DNA from: Paramagnetospirillum marisnigri
GTDB taxonomy: Bacteria > Pseudomonadota > Alphaproteobacteria > Rhodospirillales > Magnetospirillaceae
Reading direction: 5' to 3'
DNA length: 64,000 nt
NCBI RefSeq assembly: GCF_001650715.1
Contig: NZ_LWQT01000040.1
Location: 34,727-98,726, forward strand
Of this stretch, positions 16,875-26,061 are shown in pieces; position 1 is the first letter of the stretch, and the number at the start of each line of letters is the position of its first letter. The notes below the pieces were generated by a model. That model worked only from the letters and a program-made list of their open reading frames with translations, did not search any database and had not been told where the DNA came from. Made by a program: the position numbers and the translations under genes.

Positions 16875-17675
16875 TCACTCATTATAAGGCGGACAATGCA
16901 GTCCGGCGGGAGATGCGGTAAAGACTTCGCAACCCGAGGCTGTGACTCCGATGGAATGCTCGAATTGGGCCGACAGTGACTTATCCTTGGTCACCGCCGT
17001 CCAGCCATCGGCCAGGATCTTGGTTTCCGCCCGCCCGGCATTGATCATGGGCTCGATGGTGAAGAACATGCCCGGTTCCAGCACCACGCCCTGGCCGGGC
17101 TTACCGAAATGCATGACGTTGGGGGCCTCGTGGAAGACCCGCCCCAAACCGTGTCCACAGAAATCCCGGACCACGGAAAAGCGATGATTTTCGACGAAGC
17201 TCTGGATGGCATGGCCCACATCGCCCAGGGTGGCCCCGGGCTTGACCACCTCGATGGAGCGCATCAGGGCCTCGTAGGTGACCTCCACCAGCTTGCGGGC
17301 CTTCACCCCCACCTTGCCGACGAAATACATCCGCGAGGAATCGCCGTGCCAGCCATCCAGGATGGGGGTCACGTCGATATTGACGATATCGCCGTCCTCC
17401 AGCCTCTTCTCACCCGGTATGCCGTGGCAGACCACATGATTGACCGAGGTGCAGATGGACTTGGGAAAACCGCGATAGTTCATGGGGGCGTTGATGGCGC
17501 CGCGACTGCTGATGAACTCGGCGCACAGACGGTCGATCTCGGCGGTGGCGACACCGGGAACCACATGGGGCGTGATGAAGTCCAGGGTTTCGGCCGCCAA
17601 GCGGCCCGCCCGCCGCATGCCTTCGAAATCAGCGGGGCCGTGCAGGCGAATTCGTGAGGAGTCCTGATCGTCCAA
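16875..17675 (-). CDS. map: Methionine aminopeptidase, type I
   Basis: Removes the initiator Met from new proteins. 266 residues from a proposed TTG start at 17675. The five metal ligands sit in the expected contexts: NIDVTPILDGWHGDSSRM (two Asp), GHGLG (His), FTIEPM (Glu) and FEHSIGV (Glu). The upstream frame stays open into sfsA without a Met, so a non-ATG start is required. The TTG gives 19 residues before MRRAGRLAA, close to the usual N-terminal length, with AGGA just upstream. It follows sfsA by 13 bp in the same direction. Confidence 0.94.
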   Translation of the reverse strand: MDDQDSSRIRLHGPADFEGMRRAGRLAAETLDFITPHVVPGVATAEIDRLCAEFISSRGAINAPMNYRGFPKSICTSVNHVVCHGIPGEKRLEDGDIVNIDVTPILDGWHGDSSRMYFVGKVGVKARKLVEVTYEALMRSIEVVKPGATLGDVGHAIQSFVENHRFSVVRDFCGHGLGRVFHEAPNVMHFGKPGQGVVLEPGMFFTIEPMINAGRAETKILADGWTAVTKDKSLSAQFEHSIGVTASGCEVFTASPAGLHCPPYNE

Positions 17676-17688
17676 TTCCTGAAATCTT

Positions 17689-18411
17689 TCACATCCGTTC
17701 AGCGATGCCGCCGGGGACATCGATGGGCAAGTTGGGGCCGATGGCAATTCCATCCAGGGAGAGACGGCAGATATAGCAGATCGCCTCGACGCCGTCGCGC
17801 ATGGACTGTGCCAGGGCCGCCGCATAGGTCGGGTCGATATCCGCGGCGGGCCGGAACCCCACGCAGTCGGCCCGTTGCACCAGATACAGCATCACCGCCC
17901 GCTCGCCCACCCGCACCCGTTCGCGCAACTCGCCCAGATGCTTGGTGCCGCGCACCGTGACCGCGTCGGGGAACTCGGCCCAATCGCCGCGCTTGAGGTG
18001 CACATTCTTGACCTCCACCCAGCATTTGGGGCGGCCCTCGGCTTCCAGCAACAGGTCGATGCGGGAATTGACGCCGTATTTCACCTCGCGCCGGAGGGAG
18101 TCATAGCCGGTCAGCTCCTTGATCAGGCCGTCGCGGACGGCCTCGGCGACAATCAGATTGGGATGTGCGGTGTTGACGCCGACCAGATGGCCGTCCACCT
18201 CCACCATCTCCCAGTTCCATTTCAGCTTGCGATCGGGATTGGAGGCGGGCGACAGCCACACCGTCATGCCGGGCTCGGCGGTGCCCAGCATGGCGCCGGA
18301 ATTGGCCACATGGGCGGTGACCTCGCTGCCGTCGTCCAGGCGGACATCGGCCAGGAACCGCTTGTAGCGGCGGATCAGCACGGCATGGGTAAGCGGGTGG
18401 GTGAACCGCAT
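17689..18411 (-). CDS. sfsA: SfsA family protein
   Basis: 240 residues from the ATG at 18411. SfsA proteins carry an OB-like N-terminus and a PD-(D/E)xK nuclease-like core; here NSRIDLLLE and WVEVKNVHL hold the Asp and Glu-x-Lys residues. Known phenotype in E. coli is on sugar fermentation; the true role is probably nucleic-acid related. The start overlaps the stop of the upstream methyltransferase (TGATG), and the stop is 13 bp from the map start. Confidence 0.94.
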   Translation of the reverse strand: MRFTHPLTHAVLIRRYKRFLADVRLDDGSEVTAHVANSGAMLGTAEPGMTVWLSPASNPDRKLKWNWEMVEVDGHLVGVNTAHPNLIVAEAVRDGLIKELTGYDSLRREVKYGVNSRIDLLLEAEGRPKCWVEVKNVHLKRGDWAEFPDAVTVRGTKHLGELRERVRVGERAVMLYLVQRADCVGFRPAADIDPTYAAALAQSMRDGVEAICYICRLSLDGIAIGPNLPIDVPGGIAERM

Positions 18412-19352
18412 CAGGACTTGTCGGGCAAGCACCGCTCGCCAAAGCTCAACGAGCCGCCGCCCCCCCAGCCGCCGCCATTGGCGCCGCCGCCCAGGATATC
18501 GGACAACTGATGGGTGGCGCTACCCGGCAGGGCGGATTTGGGCTGGTCGGGATGGGGCGACCAGCCGGTCATGGTCATGATCTGGAAGGTGGCGGGCAGC
18601 CGCCCGTCGGGGCCGCCGAACCGGGCCTGATAGGCCGACAGGGCATGCAGCAGGGTGGCCCGGCGGGTCAGGGTCTTGCGTTGCTCCGCCACCGCGTTGG
18701 TCTCGCCCATGCCGCGCAGATCGGCCAGCAGCCGCATGGGATCGGCATAGGTCACGGTGATGGCGTCGCAATCCACCACCGGCAGGGCGAATCCGCCCCG
18801 CTGCAACAGCCCGCCCAGGTCCTTGACGTCGGCGAAGGGCGCGACGCGGGGGCTGACGCCGCCTTCCTCGGTCAGTTCGGCATCCATCAGCACCTGGCGC
18901 AGCTCGGCCAGGGTACCCGCCCCGAACATAGCGGCCAGGAACAGCCCGTCGGGCTTCAGGATGCGGCGGATCTGGATCAGGGTGCCGGGCAGGTCGTTGA
19001 CCCAGTGCAGCGACAGGTTCGAGATCACCAGATCGAAGCTGGCGGGGGCAAAGGGCAGCCATTCCTCGTCGGCGGCCAGCGTGGGGCGGCCGTTGCGGGC
19101 GGCCAGGGCGGCCATGCGTGGCGACAGGTCGCACTGCATCAGGGTCTCGATGCCGCCCCTGCCCTTCAGGCAGTCGGCCATCTCGCCGGTATGGCAACCG
19201 AGATCGAGGGCGACGGGAAAGCGGCGGGTGACGTCGTCCAGGCGATCCGCCAGACGTTCGGCCACCTCCCGCACCAGGAAGTCATGGGCGGGAAATCCTT
19301 CACTGGCGCGGTCTCGCCGCTTGCGCACCAACGATCTGTCGAAGATTCTCAT
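18411..19352 (-). CDS. NDUFAF5/BioC-like SAM-dependent methyltransferase-fold protein
   Basis: 313 residues. Class I SAM-binding motif LDLGCHTGEM, then CDLSPRM and an ISNLSLHWVNDLP region typical of BioC and of NDUFAF5, the complex I arginine hydroxylase found across alphaproteobacteria and mitochondria. Conserved DRSLVRKRRDRAS at the N-terminus favours the NDUFAF5 branch. The C-terminus is Gly/Trp-rich (GGGANGGGWGGGG), apparently a low-complexity tail. Divergent from comF by 47 bp; translation is coupled to sfsA. Confidence 0.85.
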   Translation of the reverse strand: MRIFDRSLVRKRRDRASEGFPAHDFLVREVAERLADRLDDVTRRFPVALDLGCHTGEMADCLKGRGGIETLMQCDLSPRMAALAARNGRPTLAADEEWLPFAPASFDLVISNLSLHWVNDLPGTLIQIRRILKPDGLFLAAMFGAGTLAELRQVLMDAELTEEGGVSPRVAPFADVKDLGGLLQRGGFALPVVDCDAITVTYADPMRLLADLRGMGETNAVAEQRKTLTRRATLLHALSAYQARFGGPDGRLPATFQIMTMTGWSPHPDQPKSALPGSATHQLSDILGGGANGGGWGGGGSLSFGERCLPDKS

Positions 19353-19399
19353 GCGCGCGGACTATGCCATAAGGTCCAGGCCAGGGGGAAGGAGAGAAG

Positions 19400-20128
19400 A
19401 TGCTGCGGATATTCGCGCGTTTCGTCATCGACGCCCTGCTGCCGCCGCTGTGCCTGGCCTGTCAGGCTCCGGTGGCGGAGCCCGGCAGCCTGTGCCCCAC
19501 CTGCTGGTCCCAGGTGACGTTCCTCGGCCCTCCCGCCTGCGCCTGCTGCGGCCTGCCCTTCGACTTCGACCTGGGCGAGGGCGCGTTGTGCGGCGAATGC
19601 CTGCGCCATCCCCCCGCCTTCGCCCGTGCCCGTTCGGTACTGCGCTATGACGAGGCCGCCAAACCGCTGATCCTGCGCCTCAAACATGCCGACCGGCTGG
19701 AGGGCGTGCCCGCCTTCGCCCTGTGGATGGCCCGGGCCGGTGCTGAATTGCTGGCCGAGGCCGACCTGCTGGTGCCGGTGCCCCTGCATCGCTGGCGGCT
19801 GCTGGCGCGGCGCTATAACCAGGCCGCCCTGTTGGCCGTGGCCCTGTCGGGGCGTTCGGGAGTCGCCGCCGCCCCCGACCTGCTGCTGCGCCGCCGCCGC
19901 ACCCCGCCCCAGGGCCATCTCGACCGCGCGGCGCGCGCCCGCAACGTGGCCGGGGCCTTCCAGCTCAATCCCAAGCGCCAGGGGCTGGTGCGGGGCAAGC
20001 GGGTGGTGCTGGTGGACGACGTGCTTACCAGCGGCGCCACCGTGGCGGAATGCGCCCGGGTCCTGATCAAAGGCGGCGCCGCCCGGGTCGATGTGCTGAC
20101 CCTGGGGCGGGTGATCCGGGTGGAGTGA
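19400..20128 (+). CDS. comF: ComF family phosphoribosyltransferase-like protein
   Basis: 242 residues. An N-terminal zinc-ribbon with CLAC, CPTC, CACCG and CGEC is followed by a type I PRTase domain with the PRPP loop VVLVDDVLTSGAT. ComF is a DNA-uptake factor in competent bacteria; in other species its job is unclear. It starts the series comF-grxC-amidase, a gene order I recall as common in alphaproteobacteria. Confidence 0.93.
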   Translation: MLRIFARFVIDALLPPLCLACQAPVAEPGSLCPTCWSQVTFLGPPACACCGLPFDFDLGEGALCGECLRHPPAFARARSVLRYDEAAKPLILRLKHADRLEGVPAFALWMARAGAELLAEADLLVPVPLHRWRLLARRYNQAALLAVALSGRSGVAAAPDLLLRRRRTPPQGHLDRAARARNVAGAFQLNPKRQGLVRGKRVVLVDDVLTSGATVAECARVLIKGGAARVDVLTLGRVIRVE

Positions 20129-20176
20129 TCGCGCCGCCTGCGCTATATAGGAAAAACGCCAAGCATGGAGCCACTC

Positions 20177-20437
20177 ATGGCCGAGATCGAGATCTACACC
20201 ACCGAAGTCTGCCCCTATTGCGTCCGCGCCAAGAAGCTGTTCGACAAGAAGGGCGCCACCTATACCGAGATCGACGTCACCACCGACGACGGCCTGCGCC
20301 AGTACATGACCAACCGGGCGGGCGGGCGCCGCACCGTGCCGCAGATCTTCATCGACGGCGTCCATGTGGGCGGCTGCGACGACCTGTACGACCTCGACCG
20401 TGCCGGCAAGCTTGATCCCATGCTGGCGGGCAAGTGA
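20177..20437 (+). CDS. grxC: Glutaredoxin 3 (Grx C family)
   Basis: 86 residues with the dithiol active site CPYC, the TVPQIFI cis-Pro region and the GGCDDL glutathione-binding motif. It reduces disulfides using glutathione. The ATG at 20177 is chosen because GGAG lies 8 nt upstream; the ATG at 20165 would place the ribosome site inside the gene. Stop and next start overlap (TGATG). Confidence 0.95.
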   Translation: MAEIEIYTTEVCPYCVRAKKLFDKKGATYTEIDVTTDDGLRQYMTNRAGGRRTVPQIFIDGVHVGGCDDLYDLDRAGKLDPMLAGK

Positions 20438-21267
20438 TGCGGAATTTCAAGGCCGCCTGCCTCCAGGTCAACGCCTCCAACGACCTGAGCGCCAATTGCG
20501 ACGCCGCCGCCCGCTTGGCTGTCGAGGCCCGCGCCGCCGGGGCCGACCTGATCCTGATGCCGGAAAACGTCGCCATGATGGAATGGGGACGCTCCAACAT
20601 CGTGCTGAAGGCCATGCCCGAGGACGAGCATCTGGCGCTGAAATTCTTCCGCGACCTGGCGCGCGAGATCGGCGCCTGGCTGCATATCGGCAGCCTGCAT
20701 GTGCTGGTGGCGGACGGCATGGTCGCCAATCGCAGCTTTGTCATCGCGCCGACCGGCGACATCAAGGCCCGCTACGACAAGATCCACATGTTCGATGTCG
20801 ATCTTGGCCTGGGCGAGGTCTACCGCGAATCCGCCACCTTCACCCCCGGCGACCGGGCGGTCGGCGTCGCCCTGCCCTGGGGACGGCTGGGCCTGTCGGT
20901 GTGCTACGACCTGCGCTTCCCCCACCTGTACCGGTCGCTGGCCAAGGCGGGCTGCGACTTCCTGGCGGTGCCCGCCGCCTTCACCCGCACCACCGGCAAG
21001 GCCCATTGGCACGTCCTGCTGCGGGCGCGGGCCATCGAGACCGGCTGCTATGTCTTCGCCCCCGCCCAGTGCGGCGAGCATGTCAATGACCGCCAGACCT
21101 ATGGCCATGCCCTGATCGTCAGCCCCTGGGGCGAGATCCTGGCCGATGCCCTGGAACAACCCGGCTGGGTCATGGCCGATATCGACCCGCGCAAGGTCGA
21201 GGACGCCCGCAAGAAGATTCCCTGCCTGGACCACGACCGCCCCTTCGCCATGCCGGGGCGGGACTGA
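20437..21267 (+). CDS. Carbon-nitrogen hydrolase (Nit2/omega-amidase-like)
   Basis: 276 residues of the nitrilase superfamily with the catalytic triad in context: PENVAMM (Glu), KIHMFDVD (Lys) and LSVCYDLRFPHLY (Cys). HMFDVD and CYDLRFP are typical of the Nit1/Nit2 branch, which cleaves deaminated glutathione or omega-amides of alpha-keto acids. Adjacent to glutaredoxin, in line with glutathione repair. The GTG at 20434 is not needed; the ATG overlaps the grxC stop. Confidence 0.92.
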   Translation: MRNFKAACLQVNASNDLSANCDAAARLAVEARAAGADLILMPENVAMMEWGRSNIVLKAMPEDEHLALKFFRDLAREIGAWLHIGSLHVLVADGMVANRSFVIAPTGDIKARYDKIHMFDVDLGLGEVYRESATFTPGDRAVGVALPWGRLGLSVCYDLRFPHLYRSLAKAGCDFLAVPAAFTRTTGKAHWHVLLRARAIETGCYVFAPAQCGEHVNDRQTYGHALIVSPWGEILADALEQPGWVMADIDPRKVEDARKKIPCLDHDRPFAMPGRD

Positions 21268-21335
21268 GACTTGCCCCCGGCCCAGGCTTCGGCCAATATG
21301 CCCGACACCCTGCCCCTCCAAAGGTTGCCCCCAAG

Positions 21336-22106
21336 ATGATCGTCCGGACCCTCGCCGCCGCTTTCCTCGCCTCCACCCTGGCCATGACCGCCATTCCGGC
21401 CCAGGCCCAGGAAAACATGCCGCTGTCGCCCAAGCAGGTGGATGCGGTCAAGAAGGTGGTGCGCGACTATCTGATGGAGCACCCCGAGGTGCTGGGCGAG
21501 GCCCTGGAGGCGCTGCGCGAGAAGATGCGCGCCCAGGCCGAGTCCGACGCCTTGAAGATGGTGGAAGCCCGCCGCGACGAGATCTTCAACAATCCCGATG
21601 ATCCCGTGGCCGGGAACCCAAAGGGCGACGTGGTGGTGGTCGAATTCTTCGACTACAACTGCGGTTTCTGCAAGCAGACCTTCGATCCGGTCCTGGAAGC
21701 CGTCAAGGCCGACAAGAACACCAAGCTGGTCATGAAGGAAATGCCGATCCTCGGTCCCGATTCGGTGCTGGCCGCCCGGGTCGCCCTGGTGGCCAAGGCC
21801 CAGGGCCAAGCCAAGTATGACGATGTCCACCGCGCCTTCATGAAGTTCCGCGGCCGCCTGGACGAGAAGACCATCTTCCGTCTGGCGGGCGAAGCCGGAC
21901 TCAATGTCGAGCAGTTGAAGAAGGACATCAACGGCCCGGATATCGACCGTCAACTGAAGAAGGTCTCCGAGCTGGCCCGGTCGCTGGAAATCGGCGCCAC
22001 TCCCACATTCATCGTCGGCGACCGCCTGTTGTCCTCGGCCGTGGACCAGTCCACCTTGAAGCAGTTGATCGACAACGCCCGCAAGGGTCTGGCCAAGAAG
22101 GGCTGA
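21336..22106 (+). CDS. DsbA-family periplasmic thiol oxidoreductase
   Basis: 256 residues. Sec signal (ends AQAQE), a Lys/Glu-rich helical N-terminal domain (about 30-95), then a DsbA/thioredoxin domain with active site CGFC in FFDYNCGFCKQ and a TPTFIVGD cis-Pro motif. The N-terminal helical extension resembles that of ScsC/DsbG-like Com1 proteins, which trimerise. Likely role: disulfide formation or isomerisation in the periplasm. Single-gene unit 68 bp after the amidase. Confidence 0.9.
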   Translation: MIVRTLAAAFLASTLAMTAIPAQAQENMPLSPKQVDAVKKVVRDYLMEHPEVLGEALEALREKMRAQAESDALKMVEARRDEIFNNPDDPVAGNPKGDVVVVEFFDYNCGFCKQTFDPVLEAVKADKNTKLVMKEMPILGPDSVLAARVALVAKAQGQAKYDDVHRAFMKFRGRLDEKTIFRLAGEAGLNVEQLKKDINGPDIDRQLKKVSELARSLEIGATPTFIVGDRLLSSAVDQSTLKQLIDNARKGLAKKG

Positions 22107-22183
22107 CGCCCCTGGGCGGGACCGGCGAGCCTCCCCCATACTCCAAGGCGGGACCGCGCTGCTGCGAAAGCGTCGGCGCCACC

Positions 22184-22912
22184 ATGGTCGGCCATTTCGT
22201 CACTCGCCTGGAGGTGGAGGCGGGCAAGGCGGGCGGCAGTCTGTCCGCCGCCCAGATCCGTGCCCTGGCCCAGCGCTTTGTCGCCGCCGAGCAAAGCCGC
22301 TTCAAGGGCTACTACCAGCGCGCCTTCGACGAGTGCACCATCGCCCGCGAGGCGCTGTTGCTGGAAAGCGCGCGCAAGATGCCGTTCGACCGCATCCTGA
22401 TCCGTCGCTTCGCCCATCTGTTCCCGGCGCGCACCGGCGATGACGGCGGTTCCGGCATCATGTCGCGCCGCATCATCCCCGGCTTCAACCTGGCCATCGG
22501 CAAGATGATCGGCCCCGCCCTGTACCAGCAGTGCGACCAGACCTGCGAGGCCATCCTGTCCCGCCACACCGCCCCCGATGGCAGCCTGGACTGGGCGGCC
22601 ATCTACGCCGATCCCCAGGCCAAGGCCCTGGTCAACGAGGCGCTGGTGGTGGTCGCGGGGACGTTTTCCAGCTTCGACAAGCGCCGGATCTGGTTCAGCG
22701 ACATGGTCAACGCCAATCTGACGCCGGTCCGCCGTGGCGCCTCCGACGAATCCTTCCGCCTGGGAGAAAGCGGCTTCGCCGCCCTGATGCGGGCGCTGTT
22801 CGCCGATCTGGCCGCGGCCCTGCGCGCCAATCCCGCCGGGGCGCGGGCCAAATGGGGCGATGCCACCGTCACCGCCCTGGCGGAATTTCTGCGTCGCCTC
22901 GAGGGGGCGTAA
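22184..22912 (+). CDS. Uncharacterised protein
   Basis: 242 residues, no signal peptide and no membrane helix. Moderately helical, with conserved-looking patches RFKGYYQRAFDECTIARE, FPARTGDDGGSG and YQQCDQTCEAIL. I do not recognise a family. It follows the DsbA-like gene by 77 bp on the same strand and converges with purB. Codon use is as in its neighbours. Confidence 0.75.
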   Translation: MVGHFVTRLEVEAGKAGGSLSAAQIRALAQRFVAAEQSRFKGYYQRAFDECTIAREALLLESARKMPFDRILIRRFAHLFPARTGDDGGSGIMSRRIIPGFNLAIGKMIGPALYQQCDQTCEAILSRHTAPDGSLDWAAIYADPQAKALVNEALVVVAGTFSSFDKRRIWFSDMVNANLTPVRRGASDESFRLGESGFAALMRALFADLAAALRANPAGARAKWGDATVTALAEFLRRLEGA

Positions 22913-22934
22913 GCCCCCCCCTCGTTGAACCGCC

Positions 22935-24248
22935 TCAGGCCTTGCCGAACACCCGCTTGAAAATGGTGTCCACATGCTTGGTGTGGTAGCCCATGTCGAA
23001 CAGCTCGGCCAGGGCGGCGGGGGAAATCTTGGCGGTGACCTCGGGATCGGCCTGGAGCAGGTCCAGGAACACGGCGCCTTCCTGCCAGACCTTCATGGCA
23101 TTGCGCTGGACGGCGGCATAGCTGTCCTCGCGGCTCATGCCCGCCTGGGTCAGGCCCAGCAGCACCCGCTGCGAGAACACCAGCCCGCCCAGCTGATTGA
23201 GATTGCGCTCCACCGCATCGGGATAGACCACCAGCTTTTCCATCACCCCGGCCAGCCGGTTGAGGGCGAAGTCCAGGGTCACGGTGGCGTCGGGGCCGAT
23301 CATGCGCTCCACCGAGGAATGCGAGATGTCGCGCTCGTGCCACAGGGCGACATTTTCCAGCGCCGGGGTCACCATGCCGCGCACCAGCCGGGCCAGGCCG
23401 GTCAGGTTCTCGGTCAGCACCGGATTGCGCTTGTGCGGCATGGCCGAGCTGCCCTTCTGGCCGGGCGAGAAATACTCCTCGGCCTCGCGCACCTCGGTGC
23501 GCTGCAGGTGGCGAATCTCGATGGCCACATGCTCGATGGAGCTGGCGATGACGCCCAGCGTGGCGAAGAACTGGGCATGGCGGTCGCGCGGGATCACCTG
23601 GGTCGAGACCGGCTCGGGCTTCAGGCCCAGCTTGGCCGCCACATGCTCCTCCACCCGGGGATCGATATTGGCGAAGGTGCCGACCGCGCCGGAAATGGCG
23701 CAGGTGGCCACGTCTTCCCGCGCCGACTTCAGGCGGCGGCGGTTGCGCTGGAACTCGGCGTGGAAGCCCGCGAATTTCAGGCCCATGGTCACCGGCTCGG
23801 CATGGATGCCGTGGGACCGGCCCATGCAGACCAGATCCTTGTACTGGAAGGCCCGGGCCTCCAGCGCCGCCAGCACCCGGTCGATCCCGGCCAGAAGGAT
23901 GTCGGCCGCCTGGGTCAGTTGCACAGCCAGACAGGTGTCGAGCACATCCGACGAGGTCATGCCCTGGTGGACGAAGCGGGATTCGGGGCCGATATGCTCG
24001 GCCAGCTCGGTCAGGAAGGCGATGACGTCATGCTTGGTGACGGCCTCGATCTCGTCGATGCGGGCCGAGCGCTCGGGCGTATAGGGCTTGTCGCCATTGG
24101 CCCAGATGGCCTTGGCGGAGTCTTTGGGGATCACCCCGATCTCGGCCAGGGCGTCGCAGGCATGGGCCTCGATCTCGAACCAGATGCGAAAGCGGTTCTC
24201 GGGCGTCCAGATCTGGACCATCTCCGGGCGGGAATAACGGGGGATCAT
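22935..24248 (-). CDS. purB: Adenylosuccinate lyase
   Basis: 437 residues. Catalyses two steps of purine synthesis (SAICAR to AICAR, adenylosuccinate to AMP). The fumarase/aspartase superfamily signature is present as GSSAMPHKRNP, with the upstream histidine region GRSHGIHAEPVT and TSSDVLDT. Length and N-terminus (MIPRYSRPEM) match the alphaproteobacterial enzyme. Followed 58 bp upstream by the MarR-type gene in the same orientation. Confidence 0.97.
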   Translation of the reverse strand: MIPRYSRPEMVQIWTPENRFRIWFEIEAHACDALAEIGVIPKDSAKAIWANGDKPYTPERSARIDEIEAVTKHDVIAFLTELAEHIGPESRFVHQGMTSSDVLDTCLAVQLTQAADILLAGIDRVLAALEARAFQYKDLVCMGRSHGIHAEPVTMGLKFAGFHAEFQRNRRRLKSAREDVATCAISGAVGTFANIDPRVEEHVAAKLGLKPEPVSTQVIPRDRHAQFFATLGVIASSIEHVAIEIRHLQRTEVREAEEYFSPGQKGSSAMPHKRNPVLTENLTGLARLVRGMVTPALENVALWHERDISHSSVERMIGPDATVTLDFALNRLAGVMEKLVVYPDAVERNLNQLGGLVFSQRVLLGLTQAGMSREDSYAAVQRNAMKVWQEGAVFLDLLQADPEVTAKISPAALAELFDMGYHTKHVDTIFKRVFGKA

Positions 24249-24306
24249 GGCTCGGCGCCTCCTCGGACGAAATCAGGAGGCGGAGATAGCACGTCGGAGG
24301 AAAGGA

Positions 24307-24792
24307 TTAAAGGCTGCGGATGCGGCCATACTGGACGAAGTCGGTCCAGGTGCGCTCCAGGCGCTGCATGGTGTCCAGCGTGGTCACCAGCTCGGCCTGG
24401 GTCTGCTCGTCACCGCCCAGGGCGGCGGCCAGATCGTTCTGCAGCTTGCGGATGGCATTGCACAGCGTCAGGCCCTTGTCCGCCAGCTTCAGGCGCACCG
24501 AGCGGCGGTCATGGGGCGAGCGTTCCTGGGTCAGGTAGCCGCACTCGGTGAGCGCCTTGATATTGTAGGACACGTTGGAGCCCTGGTAATAGCCGCGATC
24601 CTTGAGGTCGCGGATCACCACTTCGTTCTCGCCAATGTTGTAGAGCAACAGCGCCTGGACGGCGTTGATGTCCTCGATGCCCAGACGACGCAACTCCGTG
24701 CGCAAGACATCAAGGAAATGTCTGTGCAGGCGTTCGATCAGGCGAATGATGTCGAAGTATGGCTGGCTCACGAGGGCGGAGTATATGGGCAT
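24307..24792 (-). CDS. MarR-family regulator (LdtR-like)
   Basis: 161 residues from the ATG at 24792. A winged-helix domain with DIRDLKDRGYYQGSNVSYNIKALTE as the recognition region and the wing ERSPHDRRSVRLKLADKG. The GYYQGSNVSYN pattern is typical of the LdtR branch of MarR proteins in alphaproteobacteria, linked to cell-wall and stress control. It is divergent from the ParA gene, and a 34-bp inverted repeat in the shared promoter is a candidate for autoregulation. Confidence 0.87.
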   Translation of the reverse strand: MPIYSALVSQPYFDIIRLIERLHRHFLDVLRTELRRLGIEDINAVQALLLYNIGENEVVIRDLKDRGYYQGSNVSYNIKALTECGYLTQERSPHDRRSVRLKLADKGLTLCNAIRKLQNDLAAALGGDEQTQAELVTTLDTMQRLERTWTDFVQYGRIRSL

Positions 24793-24861
24793 TCCGCCTG
24801 CGCCACAATAAGGGATTACAGCGATAAACAGTATGGGCGGTTGCGACCATAGAGCGGCGCC

Positions 24862-24895
24862 CCCCATGAGAAACAGGGCCGTTTCAGATATGGGG
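24862..24895. promoter_or_regulatory. Long interrupted inverted repeat between MarR and ParA genes
   Basis: CCCCAT-N2-GAAAC-N6-GTTTC-N4-ATGGGG: both arm pairs are perfectly complementary and the centre is at 24878. Located 70-104 bp from the MarR start and 60-95 bp from the ParA start. Candidate operator for the MarR regulator. Confidence 0.45.
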
Positions 24896-24956
24896 CTCGA
24901 CGCTCTAAGCTCCGGGCGGCTATCCTGCCGCCACGGGGATCGAGAGGGGAGCGGCA

Positions 24957-26051
24957 ATGTCGGCGATCGAGAGCGCGAGGCCCGAAGGACGGCACAAGCC
25001 CACGGTGGTGGTGGTGTTCAACCAAAAAGGCGGGATCGGCAAGACCACCACCAGCGTCAATCTGGCGGTGTGCCTGGCCTCGCTGGGCCGCAACGTGATC
25101 CTGATCGACCTGGACGCCCAAAGCAACGCGTCCACCAGCGTCGGCCTGTCCTCGCCCGCCGCCACCGGCGCCTATCAGCTGCTGCGTGGCGAGGTGCAGG
25201 TGGCCGAGGCCTGCCGCCCCACCCCCTATCCCAATCTGCGATTGGTGGCCGGCTCCGACGATCTGTCCTGGGCCGATGTGGAAATCGCCGTCAAGCCCGA
25301 GCCTCAATATGTGCTGGAACGCGCCCTGGCCACCACGCCCGAGGACGTGGACGTGGTGGTGATCGACTGCCCGCCCGCCTTCGGCATCCTGTCGGTCAAC
25401 GCCTCGGTGGCGGCCGATGTGGTGATCCTGCCGGTCGTTCCCTCCCCCATGGCGCTGGACGGGCTGCACAAGGCGTGGTGGAACATCCAGCGGGTGCGGA
25501 CCCATTTCAACCGCGACCTCGACACCATGGGCATCCTGTTCACCATGACCGAGGACAGCGAGTTGATGCACCGGCTGGAGGAAGCCATCACCGCCTCGTT
25601 CGGCGGCCGGGTGCTGCCGGTGATGATTCCCCGCGACCTGACGGTGATCGAGGCCGCCGCCCGCGACCTGCCGCTGGTGGTGCTCAATCCCGATGCCCCG
25701 GCGGCCCTGGCCTATCGCCGCCTGGCCGAGGTGGCGCTGGCCCGGCTGATCGACCGGGGCGGCCCGGCCCTGACCGACCCCGACCGCGGCCAGGCGCTGA
25801 AACGGCTGAAGCAGTGGCGCGAGCCCCGCCCCTACAACCCCGAGCCGGGCGCCTTGCCCTCGGTGCATGAATCTCCACCCATGGAGCCGGGACCGCCACC
25901 GGCTGAGTCCTGGGACGACCAGTTGGCCGCCACCGAGGACGAGATGGCCCTGGTGACCGGCCTGGGCTGGAAGATCGGTGTCGCCGTCATGCTGATCGCG
26001 CTGGGATCGGTGCTCGGCTTCGCCTTCGGCCACTGGTACTACGTGGGCTGA
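24957..26051 (+). CDS. ParA-family ATPase with C-terminal membrane helix
   Basis: 364 residues. The deviant Walker A motif KGGIGKTTT lies at about 24-32, followed by LIDLDAQ (Walker A') and VIDCPPAF (Walker B). After the ATPase core (to about 270) comes a charged Pro-rich linker and then a single predicted membrane helix near 337-357 (IGVAVMLIALGSVLGFAFGHW). ParA/MinD proteins usually bind membrane through an amphipathic helix or not at all, so a tail anchor is unusual. There is no parB or parS beside it. GAGGGGA lies upstream of the ATG. Possible roles are positioning of a membrane or chemoreceptor complex; the convergent neighbour is a chemoreceptor. Confidence 0.88.
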   Translation: MSAIESARPEGRHKPTVVVVFNQKGGIGKTTTSVNLAVCLASLGRNVILIDLDAQSNASTSVGLSSPAATGAYQLLRGEVQVAEACRPTPYPNLRLVAGSDDLSWADVEIAVKPEPQYVLERALATTPEDVDVVVIDCPPAFGILSVNASVAADVVILPVVPSPMALDGLHKAWWNIQRVRTHFNRDLDTMGILFTMTEDSELMHRLEEAITASFGGRVLPVMIPRDLTVIEAAARDLPLVVLNPDAPAALAYRRLAEVALARLIDRGGPALTDPDRGQALKRLKQWREPRPYNPEPGALPSVHESPPMEPGPPPAESWDDQLAATEDEMALVTGLGWKIGVAVMLIALGSVLGFAFGHWYYVG

Positions 26052-26061
26052 GCCCGGTGGA

